Below the pieces are notes generated by a model. That model had not been told where the DNA came from. It did not search any database and was given only the letters and a program-made list of their open reading frames with translations. Position numbers and translations under genes: made by a program. 64,000 nucleotides of DNA. Source: Centroberyx gerrardi (taxonomy: Eukaryota > Chordata > Actinopteri > Beryciformes > Berycidae). How positions within the stretch are numbered: the first letter of the stretch is position 1; the number at the start of each line of letters is the position of its first letter. The stretch is from positions 23,230,784-23,294,783 of the forward strand of contig NC_136004.1 of NCBI RefSeq assembly GCF_048128805.1. The letters run 5' to 3'. Positions 14,304-26,109 of the stretch are shown here, in pieces.

Positions 14304-14521
14304 TGTAAAGGTAGAGATTGAGGTATCAGCTGTATCAGTGTGATCAGGAGTAATGGACACCCGCAGGCTGGAGCATCTAGTCTATCTTGCAGCCACTGGA
14401 TCCGTCCATCTGTCCCTGCCAGGTCTGCACCAGAACAAACATCGTCCTCGCTCCTCGTGCAAACTATCAGCTGCTGCTGTGTGCCAGCAGAGAGAGAGAG
14501 AGAGAGAGAGTGAGAGAGAGA

Positions 14522-14561
<40 letters not shown>
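14103..14561. repeat. Opposed (CT)n and (GA)n arrays with (TG)n
   Basis: (CT)n at 14103-14157, (TG)n at 14168-14190, (AG)n at 14256-14303 and a second (AG)n at 14489-14561. The CT and AG arrays are complementary and about 100 bp apart. Open frames up to 234 codons here consist of Ser-Leu or Arg-Glu dipeptide repeats and are artefacts. Confidence 0.9.
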
Positions 14562-14563
<2 letters not shown>

Positions 14564-14708
14564 TTGTGCGGGCGCGGGTGTCTGTGTGGGTGTGGGTGTG
14601 GGTGTGGGTGTGTGTGTCTGCACGTGAGAGTGAGTTTATGTGCGTCTGGGCACTGGAGGCATGACATAATTGTCAAACAGACAAACTAGCCTAGACTAGA
14701 CAAGACTA

Positions 14709-14751
14709 GACAGAATAGAATAGAATAGAATAGAATAGAATAGAATAGAAA
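14709..14751. repeat. (AATAG)n pentanucleotide microsatellite
   Basis: About eight copies of AATAG, preceded by degenerate GACTAGACA units at 14690-14712. Confidence 0.9.
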
Positions 14752-14759
14752 CAAGAACC

Positions 14760-17114
14760 TATACTCTTTTCAAGGACTGTTTCACAAACGGGTGAAGTCT
14801 GGATGAGCTTTGACAAAAAAGCAACATCGTGCGTTCACACATTTCAGGCCGAGGCTCCGGTTCTGGCCAAGACTGCATGCGCTTTTATCTGAAACACTTT
14901 CCCACCTACATGCTCTGTGTCTGATTCAGCGCTGGAGAGCCACAGTAAAAGACAGGGTGAGGACACGGTGATTAGATAGGAAGGGAGGCACCTTGTGGAA
15001 AACATGGATTCTCAAAAGAGCGTAGGCAGGCCTGATGGATGAGTCATTACAGCTCTGCGGCAGATGGTTTGGCATTGGCAACAAATGTGGGCACATGCAA
15101 AAGGCTTAAATTGATCAATTGAATCGTTACTGTACAAGGTGCAGTCTAAGGGAAAATAAAGGGACAGGCATTCCCCCTGTTCACCAGGGGCGGGCCTATT
15201 GATTTGGGGGCCCTATAGGCAAAGGCAAGCATGGGGCCCCCGAAATCCCAACCTTCTCCCTTTTCAATCCTTTCTATACATTAACTTCAAGTCGTGGGTT
15301 ATGGAACACTGGAGCTGATCTCTCAAAAGAACGATACTCTCATGGTGTCACTCACCATATTTTGATGCTGGTTGACGTTCTCTTCATCTTTGTCGTTATC
15401 ATCACTATTCCTAATATTTATTTGCCCTTGGCTCTGAGCGGCAGTTGGCCATCGCTGTTGCTGCTGGTTCTGGCGGTGAAGCCAAGGTTTGCTTCACTAG
15501 AGCTCATTGAGCTTGGAGGCAGTGGGAATACTGCTAGCAGCAAACAGTAGCAGCAGTTGATTATTGGATAAAAAACTTGGTCAACCAAACTTTTATATTC
15601 CTCTCTCTTTTTTTGTTTGTCTGTGCCACTTGAAAATGAGAGGTAACTTTGCTTTATTTTCTTACTTGTCTTGCAGTAACTGGTGCAGTGGCAAGGAAAA
15701 TGAGCTTAAAGTCGAGTGGCAATATTGCGCTAGAAATCAAGTCAATTAATTTTTATTGCGACAAGAGGAGGGCTGTTTGTCAATGAGTATGTTTTTTTTT
15801 TAAATTGATGAAAAATAAGCTTACATTACTTGATATTCTTGTCTTTTGTGGGTCTGTCTGGCAGCTGGGCCCAAAGGCAGTTGCCTACCTTTGCCTAATG
15901 ACTTCCTCTGCCTATAATATGAGAGAGGGAAAAACCTCTCCACTGCCCTTGTTAAAATGGAACAAATACGGTGCCGTATACAAAGTGCGAGAGTGACAAA
16001 GAGAGAATATAAACACAGAGCATTTCTGGTAGGGTTTGTTTCATGCAACGTTTCAACTAAACCTTACTCAGCAACATCTAAACGTGAGCATTTAGGAGAA
16101 CGTGAGCAGCCCGTGTTGATAAGTCAACATACTGTAGTTTACAGTGGAAACTTTGACATTTACCTTCCCGTGTTGGCTGATGATAGAAAGTTTTATGTTA
16201 CATTCTCTTACTTAGCCTGCCAAAATTGTGGATATGATATGGTGATAAAATTGCTCATTGCATAAGCAGTATTATCACAACTTGACACCAAGTATTTTAG
16301 GCTACACCTGCAAACCCTGACCAATGTATACATAAGCTAAGCTAAAATGAAACCATTTGTAAGGGGTAAAAAATCTGTGATTACACTGAAAATCAACAGA
16401 AATTAAGCTGTGCAGGTGACATAAAAACACATTTATTATGAAAGAACAAAGAACCAACAGGTTTAAAGCTGATGTGGAAACAAGTATGAGTGGAGCATAG
16501 TATTCGTAAAAAGTTTTTGCTTTGTTTTGATGGTTGAAACAATGTTTCCGGTCCCAGTGAGTCCACAGTTTGGCCTACCTCAATTCAGACTGAAGTATAC
16601 AAGATGGAAATGGGAATAGAGTGATTTTCTGGGGATATGGGTGCATTTTTTTCTCCACAAAAGTTAATGCTACTATAAGCTCATTTCAGCATTAAAGCAT
16701 TAACAAAAATCTCATCACAGATTAGGGGCGTGGTCCACAAGTTTCTACTTTTGGAAGAGAGTTGTTCAAGTTCCCAAAAATTAATTGATCTGCAAGCCAC
16801 AGGAATGTCTCATGTAAATTGTTAAACTGAGTGGCATTCCCATTTAAATGCGGCTCTCAATAAAGGTCAGTGAAACCCCAGAATGGCACTTTATAGGTCT
16901 CATCATAAGTCAGTTTTATGGAATACATAAAACCTCAGTTTCCACAGCCAAGAATGGATATTGGCACGTCTGCAGGTTAATAGGATGTAATAACGCCGGA
17001 GACATTGATACAGGCGATAAAGCTTGGTTTATGGTTTCTCAGTATCCCAATAAAAATCATGAGCTTCACACACTGTAAATGAGCTGGGCCTGGTTTCTGA
17101 AAGTAAGATCACCA
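14760..17114. other. Intergenic, probable old repeat near 15185-15250
   Basis: No gene recognised. The GC-rich block at 15185-15245 (GGGGCGGGCCTATTGATTTG followed by a GGGGCCCC-flanked segment) stands out from its surroundings and resembles dispersed fish repeat sequence, but its borders are unclear. Confidence 0.45.
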
Positions 17115-17117
17115 TAT

Positions 17118-17280
17118 GAGGTGGCCTGGTTGTCTGAGAGACTGTTCAGCGATTGGAAAGTCACAGGTTCAATCCCCACGACAATCTATCAGTCTGTCCA
17201 AGCTGCAGTGCCCTTGAGCAAGGCAGTGAGTGAAGTCCTGCCTACTCCAGGAGTGTGAAGTGGCACATTCCTAATTAAAC
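17118..17280 (+). mobile_element. tRNA-derived SINE remnant
   Basis: A polymerase III box A-like segment (GTGGCCTGGTTGTCTGAGAG, from 17121) is followed by a good box B (AGGTTCAATCC, 17165-17175). The downstream part, with CAGTGCCCTTGAGCAAGGCA at 17205-17224, is a block shared by several teleost SINE families. It is not a functional tRNA: no acceptor stem can be formed. Confidence 0.6.
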
Positions 17281-17881
17281 TGTGTGTAAAATGGCAGTTG
17301 GGTGCTGTCACTGCCACTGCTGTCAACTGTCACTGACTGAACGCAATACTTAATACTTCATGAATGGACAGACACCAATATTAGCTGCCCAGGTTATGCA
17401 TAGTAGCGTCATTCACTTGCTCCTGTTTTGCTTCCATCAGTTTGAAAACTACACTTCTGGCAGCAGAGATATTATAATTTAGTTCTGCTCTTGTCTTTTT
17501 CTTCAAGAAATAATTTCAACATAGGGTTATTACATTTGAATCATTACATTCAATAACTATATATATGTATCCTGATAATCCAATACAAAAATTTGATCAC
17601 AAAAGGACATTTTTTACTCTTTGTAATTGTCAGTAAAGAGATTCCACAAACTGTTGTCATCACCGGCGGTTGAAGCGCATCCCAGTGTTAACTGATGTCG
17701 GAGGTTGACTGTTCATGGAATCGTATCAAGGTGAGCGTACTGGAAAATGAAAATGTTGTGCCAAGGTGGAATAGCCCATTAAAATGGAACGGGAATAATG
17801 CGTTGACTAGAATAACTGTGCATCCTCACTGACAGTTCACAGGAAGGACGGACTGAAATAGACCTCTGAAGTGACAAGGAG

Positions 17882-17891
17882 TGAGTGTGTT

Positions 17892-17929
<38 letters not shown>

Positions 17930-17939
17930 GGGGGGGGGG
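17882..17939. repeat. (GT)n with G9 run
   Basis: GT dinucleotides to about 17925, followed by TATATGG and a G-run. Confidence 0.9.
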
Positions 17940-18087
17940 TTATGTACAGTATGTAGGGTGTGTGCGCCTCTGTGTGTGTTTGTAGTTTGTGTCTTAATAA
18001 TATTCCTGATCATCCAACACTGTATATGAATCAGCTTGAGCGACTGTCCCGTCCACAAAGGAGGGACTGTGCGTATGTGTCTGCTTG

Positions 18088-18092
<5 letters not shown>

Positions 18093-18130
<38 letters not shown>

Positions 18131-18478
18131 TGAATTTGTGTATTTGTGTTATAATCATTGCCATGCCACCTAATTCTCTCTCTATTTATATGCCTGTTGT
18201 TTTGACAGCTGACTCAGAGTGGAAAGTCTTGGTGGCAATGTGCTTAGGGAGCAGCAATCAGTCACACACACACAAACACACACACACACACGAAAGTATG
18301 TTTGTCTGTATAATGTCTTTACATTAAAATACATACAAAAAAGACATCTGCACACATTTGTGTGAGCACACACACCTGCACACACAGAGATGATGGGCAA
18401 CTCATCCTTCATATTTTTTTTTTTAACTTTTTTTAAATTAGAATTACCTGCATTCACACACACAAGCAGACATACACA

Positions 18479-18572
<94 letters not shown>

Positions 18573-18677
18573 AAGCAGTGACTATTAAACTTGTGTTGGC
18601 ATTTTCCAAGAGCCAAATGTGACCCTGATCCACTCTCAGGGAGTGTGTGTGTGTGCCAGGATTTTAAGCAGGCATGT

Positions 18678-18730
<53 letters not shown>
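18093..18730. repeat. Cluster of (TG)n / (CA)n arrays
   Basis: (GT)n 18093-18126, (CA)n 18262-18292, a long (CA)n 18473-18570 (almost 100 bp, nearly pure) and (GT)n 18676-18730. The CA and GT arrays face each other. Open frames in this cluster are dipeptide artefacts. Confidence 0.9.
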
Positions 18731-18736
<6 letters not shown>

Positions 18737-18739
18737 AGA

Positions 18740-21016
18740 GAGAGAGACCCTGGTGTCCAGCCCAGACCAGTATCAGATTCAGTGCAGAGTTATCCCCATG
18801 TTAATACCCTGCCTATCTATTTTAGCTGCAGGGCTACAGGGGGTCTTACGTAATCGGTCACGTTTTCTCCACACCACTTTCTTAATCACCACTTTCTTAT
18901 TTTACATTGAGCAGGTGCTCCTCTTATCAGAGTGAACAACCAAACAAAGTGTGCTACTCTGCTGAATCAAAGCAGAGTGCTGATCAAGTACCAAGGCCAA
19001 AAAGAAAGGGGTGCAGTCGGGGCTGGAGCAGAAGGTTTTGGGCACATGTCCTATTAGGATTTAATCACTATCTTACCTCCTTTGAACTGCCTTCTTCTCT
19101 ATTAATCTCCATGTAAATTCTGGTTAAGAAAGACAATTTTGATAGATTTATTACACCTAGGCTAGTGGATCTGGTAAGATTCCTGGATACAATGGTGTGC
19201 AATACAAAGTACAGCATGGATTAAGGGTGTGTTCACACCAAGCATGTTTGGGGCACTTTATTCAAACTCTGGAGTGCGTACTCCCTCAGTTCAGTTAATT
19301 TGGGCGGGTGAGAACTGTGACATTCGAACTTAGGTGGCACCAATTAACTGCACTGAGACGCATGGAAATGCAGGTCTTGGTCCTCTTCCAAGAGAGTTGC
19401 GAGGTGGTTCATTAGGAGTGAGAATGGAGAGAGAGGAGTGAGTGAGAAAACCAACTGCACAAACTGATCCCAAAACATACAGTTTTATTGGTACAAGGAG
19501 ACGGAGGTTGACATCTGATAGCCAGTAGTTACTCATGCTTGGAAAGCCGAGCATAACAAAATGAACTGAAGGCAAACTGCAGTCACGACCTATGCTCACA
19601 AATAATCAGCTATTTCTTGATGTGATCTTACGTGGTATGAACACCACAAATTAAGACAAAGAGCACAGACAAGTCCATCATGCTTAGCTAAAGTTACAGG
19701 GACTGGAATCAGATTTGTCTTGACTCCCTCCTGCCGCCAAATTCTCTAACCTGGCAGGATGACAGGCTACAAAAACTCTGTCCAATACACAAGCCACTTG
19801 TGAGTCCATTGACTTTTATTTACAAGCCCTGATTCACTTGTAATTGGGCAGTGTGAACCTAAATGCACCAAATACAAAAATGCAACAAAGTAAACTTTTC
19901 CACCATGGCTCATCAAAGAAAACAGACTGTAGGTGTTATCACACCTTAGGTAGGATTAACTAGATTTAAGCTTGTGTCTCCCACAAGGGGAACCATGCAT
20001 CTGCTAGTGAAAGGGGAGTCCTCCGTTGTAGCGTTGACAACAGTGTAGCTCTGCTATCGTGAAAACACAGTCACAAACCATGTTTGAGGCACTTTACCTC
20101 ATTATGTTACATTATGATACTCATGAAGCTTTTTGGCCTTTCATGGCCTGCGGATATTCTCTGAATGACTGGAAAGTTCACAGTGAAAGTTGGTGAATGT
20201 ACCTGACTCAGGTCTTTGGTCTTTGGGCATGTACACTGATTTCATTTTCTCTCCTCTTTTAATTTGATTGCTCTGTTCCTGCTGATGTCCTTGTTAAGAG
20301 GGCACACTGGAAAAAGACAGCTTGCTCTTACTGTGTCCCTCCCTGTAAAAATGAAGGTGGAAATTTATTGACGATTAGTTGATCGTCAATAATCCAGTAA
20401 ATAATCCAGTAAATGTGAGAGCTCATCCTCCTACCAATCCAGCCATAAAGAGGAGCGAGGGATTCACTTGGAGAGTAGAAAGCAGCTGCTGCTGCCTTGG
20501 TGACCAAGGACAGAGAGAGAAGGAACTCGGACAGAGAGAGCGAGACAGAAAGAGAGAGAGAGAGAGTGAGAGGCTATACTTGTCATGCTAATACAGCCAT
20601 CTGATTCTGATTCTGAAAGTCAGCCAGACAGACTTAGAGCTACAGAGACCGAAAGAAAGACAGGGACAGAGACAGAAAACAGAAAGAAACATGGATTAAA
20701 AAAAACAAACAAACATAAAAAGAGAGATAGCAAGGCAGAGAGGTAGAGAGAGTGGGAGACAGATGGAGACAGAGGCACAGAGAAAGGTGTCTGGTGACTG
20801 AGGCCAGTTCACCTGCAGGGATTCGGAGACAGACAGAGGAGCAAGCTTAATGTAGGACAGCTTTCCAACGGGGCTTTATTCAGCCCTAAATATAGACGGG
20901 ACAGAAGTAGGCTGAGCTGACAGCACTGCCAAAAGGCCAGGAAATTTAGCCATAATGTGAAGTCTTGTGTACAGTGAGCGACTTGAGTCAAATATGCTTT
21001 TTCTTTTTAATGTTTC
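18740..21016. other. Intergenic, nothing recognised
   Basis: No supported exon. A purine-rich stretch with GAGA and CAGA runs lies at 20510-20790. Confidence 0.6.
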
Positions 21017-21175
21017 CTGGTGACTCAGTGGATTGAGGTGCACACCACATACTAGTGATGTCATGGGTTTAAATCCAGCTCATACTGTTCCTCCCTCCCT
21101 CTCTCTCTCTCTCTCTTCCCCCATCTTTCATGTCACTGTATAATATCCACTGTATCCTGTCCAGCTCATGAATAA
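21017..21175 (+). mobile_element. tRNA-derived SINE (CCTGGTGACTCAGT head)
   Basis: The head CCTGGTGACTCAGTGGATTG carries box A, GGGTTTAAATCC (21065-21076) is box B, and the body has a CT-rich segment and CCCCATCTTTCATGTCACTG. The minus-strand copy at 44950-45038 has the same head, so the two belong to one family. This head/body layout is widespread in percomorph SINEs. Confidence 0.65.
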
Positions 21176-21234
21176 TAACAAAGCGATACTTGATTGATCT
21201 CAGTAAGGAAATTCTCCTTTCGCGTTCCTTCTTC

Positions 21235-21308
21235 CAGCAGGGTGGAGGCTTGAACCAGGGCGCTCCGGTTTGATGGGCGACCTTTCTACTCACTACACCA
21301 CCCTGCTG
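21235..21308 (-). mobile_element. SINE-like fragment bounded by 11-bp inverted repeat
   Basis: CAGCAGGGTGG (21235-21245) and CCACCCTGCTG (21298-21308) are perfect reverse complements. On the minus strand the interior reads TAGTGAGTAGAAAGG then GGTTCAAGCCT, which fit degenerate polymerase III boxes A and B. The left flank (21188-21220) resembles the 3' tail of fish LINEs (CTTGATTGATCTCAGTAAGG). Confidence 0.45.
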
Positions 21309-21319
21309 CGCTGAAAGAA

Positions 21320-24210
21320 AAAAAACACCCCATAAAAGGCCTGAAAAATGATCTCTTAACCAAATTCGGCTTTTATACACACATGCACCCACACACACAC
21401 TGTCTCCTACAAACACACCTTCTCTCCGGAAAACCCCGGTGGCTAAGACAGCTAATACACACACACCACCTACAGTACCTGTGACTGCATGCTGGCTCAT
21501 CCTAAGCTATCATACCTTTCTCATAGCTTCTTTCCTGCTTTCTACTTCATTATACTGCTGAGCATCATCTAAAAACACTCCCTCCTTCTCTCTGTATCTA
21601 CCTGCTCTCTTTCCTTCTCTGTCCATCCCTCTCTTTCTCTCCCACTCTTCACCCTCTTTCAGCCTTCGTCACCATCTTCCACTTTCCAAACGGAGCCGAC
21701 TGCGCTGTTAACCTCCTGTGCCCGTTTTAAATGGAGCCGCGCCTCATGAACGCTCATGTTGTTTTACACCCCGCTGCGACAAGCCTTGACTTGTTCTGGG
21801 CACTGGGACCCAGAAACACCTAGACTGTACACTTCACAATTACCGTCAATGACTGGTGTCGACATTCCTGCCGGAGATCTAGGTTAACCGAGCTTAACAC
21901 AACTGAGAGAGGTGGTTGGAGAGAGAGAGAGAAAATTGGATGGATGATTGTCCATTTGACCTTTGATAGATTTCCCAGTAATATATAATTGTCCTCTCCC
22001 AGTAGGTCCTCTGGCTCCAAATTTAAAACACTAAAAGTAAACAAATAAACTATGTGTACTACTTCAACTCGTCATGTCTTTATTATATTTAGAAAGTGGT
22101 TCTGGGTGTGGTGATGATACAGCAAAACAGAGCATAGTTCAATGACACTCCTCAGAGCAGCTCCCTGCCAGGAAGCCAAACCAATTCACATGCACATCAA
22201 GAAACATGCTCTTTACACCCCCCTCTCTCTCCCTACAACTGCTTCTCTCAATCCAGCTCTTGGTCCACATCCAAAATAAGTTGTAGTCTTGTTTCTGTTG
22301 GGCAAGGGCAGTAATAATGGTTTCAAAATGCCTGGATGTCAGAAAGAGAAGTTGTCTTTTGGCTGCTGGCCTGACAAAATATTCCCCCGGAGGTTACGAA
22401 CTCCTTGTATGTCGATCATAAAAGCTCTTATGCATGAACACACACACACCTAAATAGCGAACCATAAAAAATATTTCCTCAAACCTGCTCCGTTCCTCCT
22501 ACGCTGGCCAACAGACACTCACACACACACATACCTAACAGTGAATCATTAAGACATTCCCACCCTCCACCTTGCTCTATATTCTAACGAGCGCTGCTGG
22601 CAGTGACTCACCAGATAGAGAACATTCAGGATAGGTGTGACATTCTGGGACCGGCCGCTGGCTGCTGCTAGTGCGGAGGAAACAGGTGGTGAGATCCTGA
22701 CTGTGGAGAGGAAGGGGTAAAAAAAATCAACTTTGTTTATTTGAATAAAAGTAAGAAGTTTTGGCTTTTATGATCTTCGCCAGATGGATGAAGAGTGATG
22801 ACTGACAATTTGATGATTGAAAGGCTGCTTTTTTTTATTGTAACCAACAAATGATGTACTTAATGTGATAAATAATTTGTAATCAAGTGAGTACTTGCCT
22901 CCCTTTTTCTTGTCATGAGGTAGCTCAAATGTCATGTTGTTAGATGACAGATGATCTTATTTGATCTTAGGAAAGAACAGCCAGGAACACTTAGAAAAAC
23001 CTGGAGGACAAACTAGACGAATGTTTCTCACAACAGACTCAGAAAGTATCAGAAAAATGTCACAAAAACTGCTTAGCCACTATATCTTTTCCACATGCTT
23101 TTAATAATTATTACAACTAGTCACATTACACAGTTTGCGCTGCCAGAGTTAAAATTAGAGTAAAAATCTAGATCAAGTTTAGTGTACTGTCCCTGATAGG
23201 AACGGTTCTTACAGTAGCAAGAACCTCAGGTGACCCCTGAGCAAGACAAAGGTTTATCTTTCTGCTAAATGACAAGGTGGTGACAGAGATTTTTCATTGC
23301 TAGTAATAAGGGTTACAGCGAGAACCTGCAGAACCCGTTCAGTTGTGGTACCTTATAGGGACAGCTCCTCGTGACTGAGTGGGTACAGATCCTCAGTCCC
23401 TCAGCAAGGCAAAATACTGCAAGTTCTCTGCAATACAGCCAGTTGACCACTGTTGCCTTTACATTGCTTTAAATAAGCGTTGAACCAACAACACGTCCGT
23501 CATCGTGTTTCTATTAGGGATATTTCTTGGAACCAAGTGGATGTAGGACATCAGCAACTCCTTTTACAACGTCAAAGGTTTCTGTGGCTACATTCCAGTC
23601 CAGAGGGGTCAAGACCCCCCGCTGCCAGCTCAAGTGTCTGGTTAAGAGTCCCACTGCACCACAGTGTACTGGGAGCACAGGGGGAACCAGCCTGGAAACT
23701 CATAGTGAAACTCACTGGACACTATGGTTAAGTCATCTAGTTGAACTTTCTGTGAATGAAGCAATAAAACTAATTTGTTGAGTTTATTTCTTACCAATAA
23801 TGGCTTTTTTGCTTGTAACTGTGACATTTAGTTGCAATAAAAATTCACATAAAATCAAGGATGATTTACTCCCCACGGTCTCCGTTTGATGACGTCGGCC
23901 ATGTTTTGTAATAATGAACACCAATCTCTTTATTCCCAATAGCCATTCAAAGAAATATTTAGAGAAAACTCCCTTTATGTGCATTGTGCTCACCTGACCC
24001 CAGTTTTCAAGTATCTTCACATCAATTTTAGTCAGTAATGATTAGAACCTTTTTTCCCCCTGTGAAGTGCCCTTTCCTTTATTGTATTAAATATACTGCA
24101 GCTAAAAGACATCGATCCATTCGCTCCCAAGCTAAAACGTTTGCTTAAATTCCAAGCGCTGAAACCCCCAAAACAATAGAGAAAAAAAGAAAATAAAGAC
24201 ACTTGGACGA
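21320..24210. other. Intergenic flank downstream of fem1c
   Basis: No gene recognised. A moderately GC-rich segment at 21660-21800 could be a conserved non-coding element or an old exon relic, but its frames are broken. Confidence 0.5.
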
Positions 24211-24230
24211 GGAGACAAGTGCAACATGGG

Positions 24231-24236
24231 TTTATT
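24231..24236 (-). terminator. Probable fem1c polyadenylation signal
   Basis: TTTATT on the plus strand is AATAAA on the minus strand, about 1.9 kb downstream of the fem1c stop. Cleavage would fall near 24215. Confidence 0.45.
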
Positions 24237-26109
24237 GTCAAACTGGTTCTTAAGACATGAACTTGATTGATGCCATATCAAATCTTAAACTCCGTTGTAG
24301 TAAAGTGCAGATTCAAAGCAAGTTGCCCTGGGTGTCCCCATACATTTTCTATGTCTGGTTTTGAACTGTCAGGTTAAATACATTGTAATATGAAATCCTA
24401 AGAATTATGAAAAGCCCTTTTTTAAAACCACACATCTAAAGCTAATGTGCAAAGATAATTCACAAAGCTTAACTATTCTGTATGACAAGGCGTCCTCCCA
24501 CTCTGTTTCCGTTTCTTCAATTCTGATACAATTGGACGATAGTTGTACAAAATGGGTTTGAACTGTCCTAGCTCTAGTCTAGGTTTGTCAGAGTTCTCGT
24601 AAAAGGTATTCTGCAATGACTGGTTGATATGCTGTTACACATCTGACAGTTGTCAACGAAACTTGCTGTAAAAAAAAAAAAAAAAAAAAAAAATTAAACT
24701 CAAAACCGCACATGCACAGTTGGCCGTGTTAGTAACCTACCCAGACATTTCTTTTGATCAAGATTATTAAAGAACAATGGCATTTAAAAGTCGGCCATGT
24801 ATGAGCATGAGAGGTCACTTCTGTGTACAAGCCTGTTCGCTCCAATAGTTGTAGACAGACTGTTTTGGCCACTGCAGTTTCTAGTGGCAGTCATGTTAAC
24901 CCCACAATCGTGCTTTATGGTATCGGCATGAGTGCCACTTGACCAAACTCTTGTCAGTCAATGGTTTTGTATGCTCAAAACACTCTACACACAAGTAATA
25001 CACACCACAGCACTCACCCTCTCAAACACACACTCACACGCGCACACACACACATACGTCCGTACGTACAATCACCCTGATCCACTCACTCCTCTAACAA
25101 TCAGTACAATGGTTTTGCATCCCCCTCTTTGCATGAAGTGCGGGGATACACAAGAAAACGGCAGCAATGAGGTAAACAAAAAAAATCATGATGAGAGATA
25201 TTGCACAGACAAGTGCCGGCACAGAACACAACAGTCTCTCTTTCCAACAGCCTAGCCTGTGCATAGGAAGAATAAAGCACTTATGGTGTTTGCAGACATT
25301 AAACCCTTCTCGTAAAGCTTTGTTGTACACTACATCGGGAACGACAAATGAGTCTACGTACTAGAATCCACACCACTCGGCAGATATCCAAACTTGCATG
25401 ACAACTACGTAACTAAATGTATTGTAAAAGTACAAAAAAGATTACCTAACAATGACTGAGAAAGGGTCCATGACTGTTGGCAACAGTGATGGGACAAACA
25501 AAAAATAACCTGAAGTCCCAGCATGTGTAGAAATGCCTCCGTCTTTGCTTTGAGAGAAGCAGGCAAAGTTGAGGCAGGGTCGGGGCCAGCATGGAGAAAA
25601 ATCTCTCAAGGTTAATTCAATAAATAGCATTGTGGAATATGCAAAAAATCCATTTCATCTAAAGCAAAGCTCAGTTCATCCAGAGATATGCATGTCCATG
25701 TTACAATCCCCTCCTAATACATCCAAAACCCCATTAGATAGGACTGCGACCATCACCAGTCATTAGCTGCGGCTCCATGAAAAGGAGGAACAGAGGAGGA
25801 AAATGGTCACTTCATTCCTCCATTTAGTCCATTCATTTTTCAAACCAGCCCAATCGAATAAGAGCATTTCTGTGTGGACGAATCGCCAGTTCCAGCTCTC
25901 CGAATCACGGGTTGTTCGAATATTCAAACCGGACCCACAACACTTTGTCTTTCAGCCTCCCTTCATGCCCTTTGGGTCAGTATGCTTGTCAGCCAGACGG
26001 CTCCAGTCCGGTCCACTCATCTCATCACACCCCTCCCGTTTCCATCCATCCATCTGTTTTGTTCCCCCACCCCCTCCTCCCCAGCTTTCCGATCCGCGCC
26101 ATCCAGTCA
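24237..26109 (-). other. fem1c 3'UTR
   Basis: Sequence between the fem1c stop and the candidate poly(A) signal. It contains a 24-nt A run (24670-24693, poly-U in the transcript). No other gene is visible on either strand; the frames at 25803-26319 overlap the antisense of the last fem1c exon. Confidence 0.5.

Noticed and set aside
13919-14623. 234-codon minus-strand open frame
   Set aside because: Mostly microsatellite translation; the non-repeat parts show no recognisable domain or splice sites.
17118-17280. Possible tRNA gene
   Set aside because: It has box A/B-like motifs but no acceptor or anticodon stem; a SINE remnant explains it better, as for the copies at 21017, 44950 and 60066.
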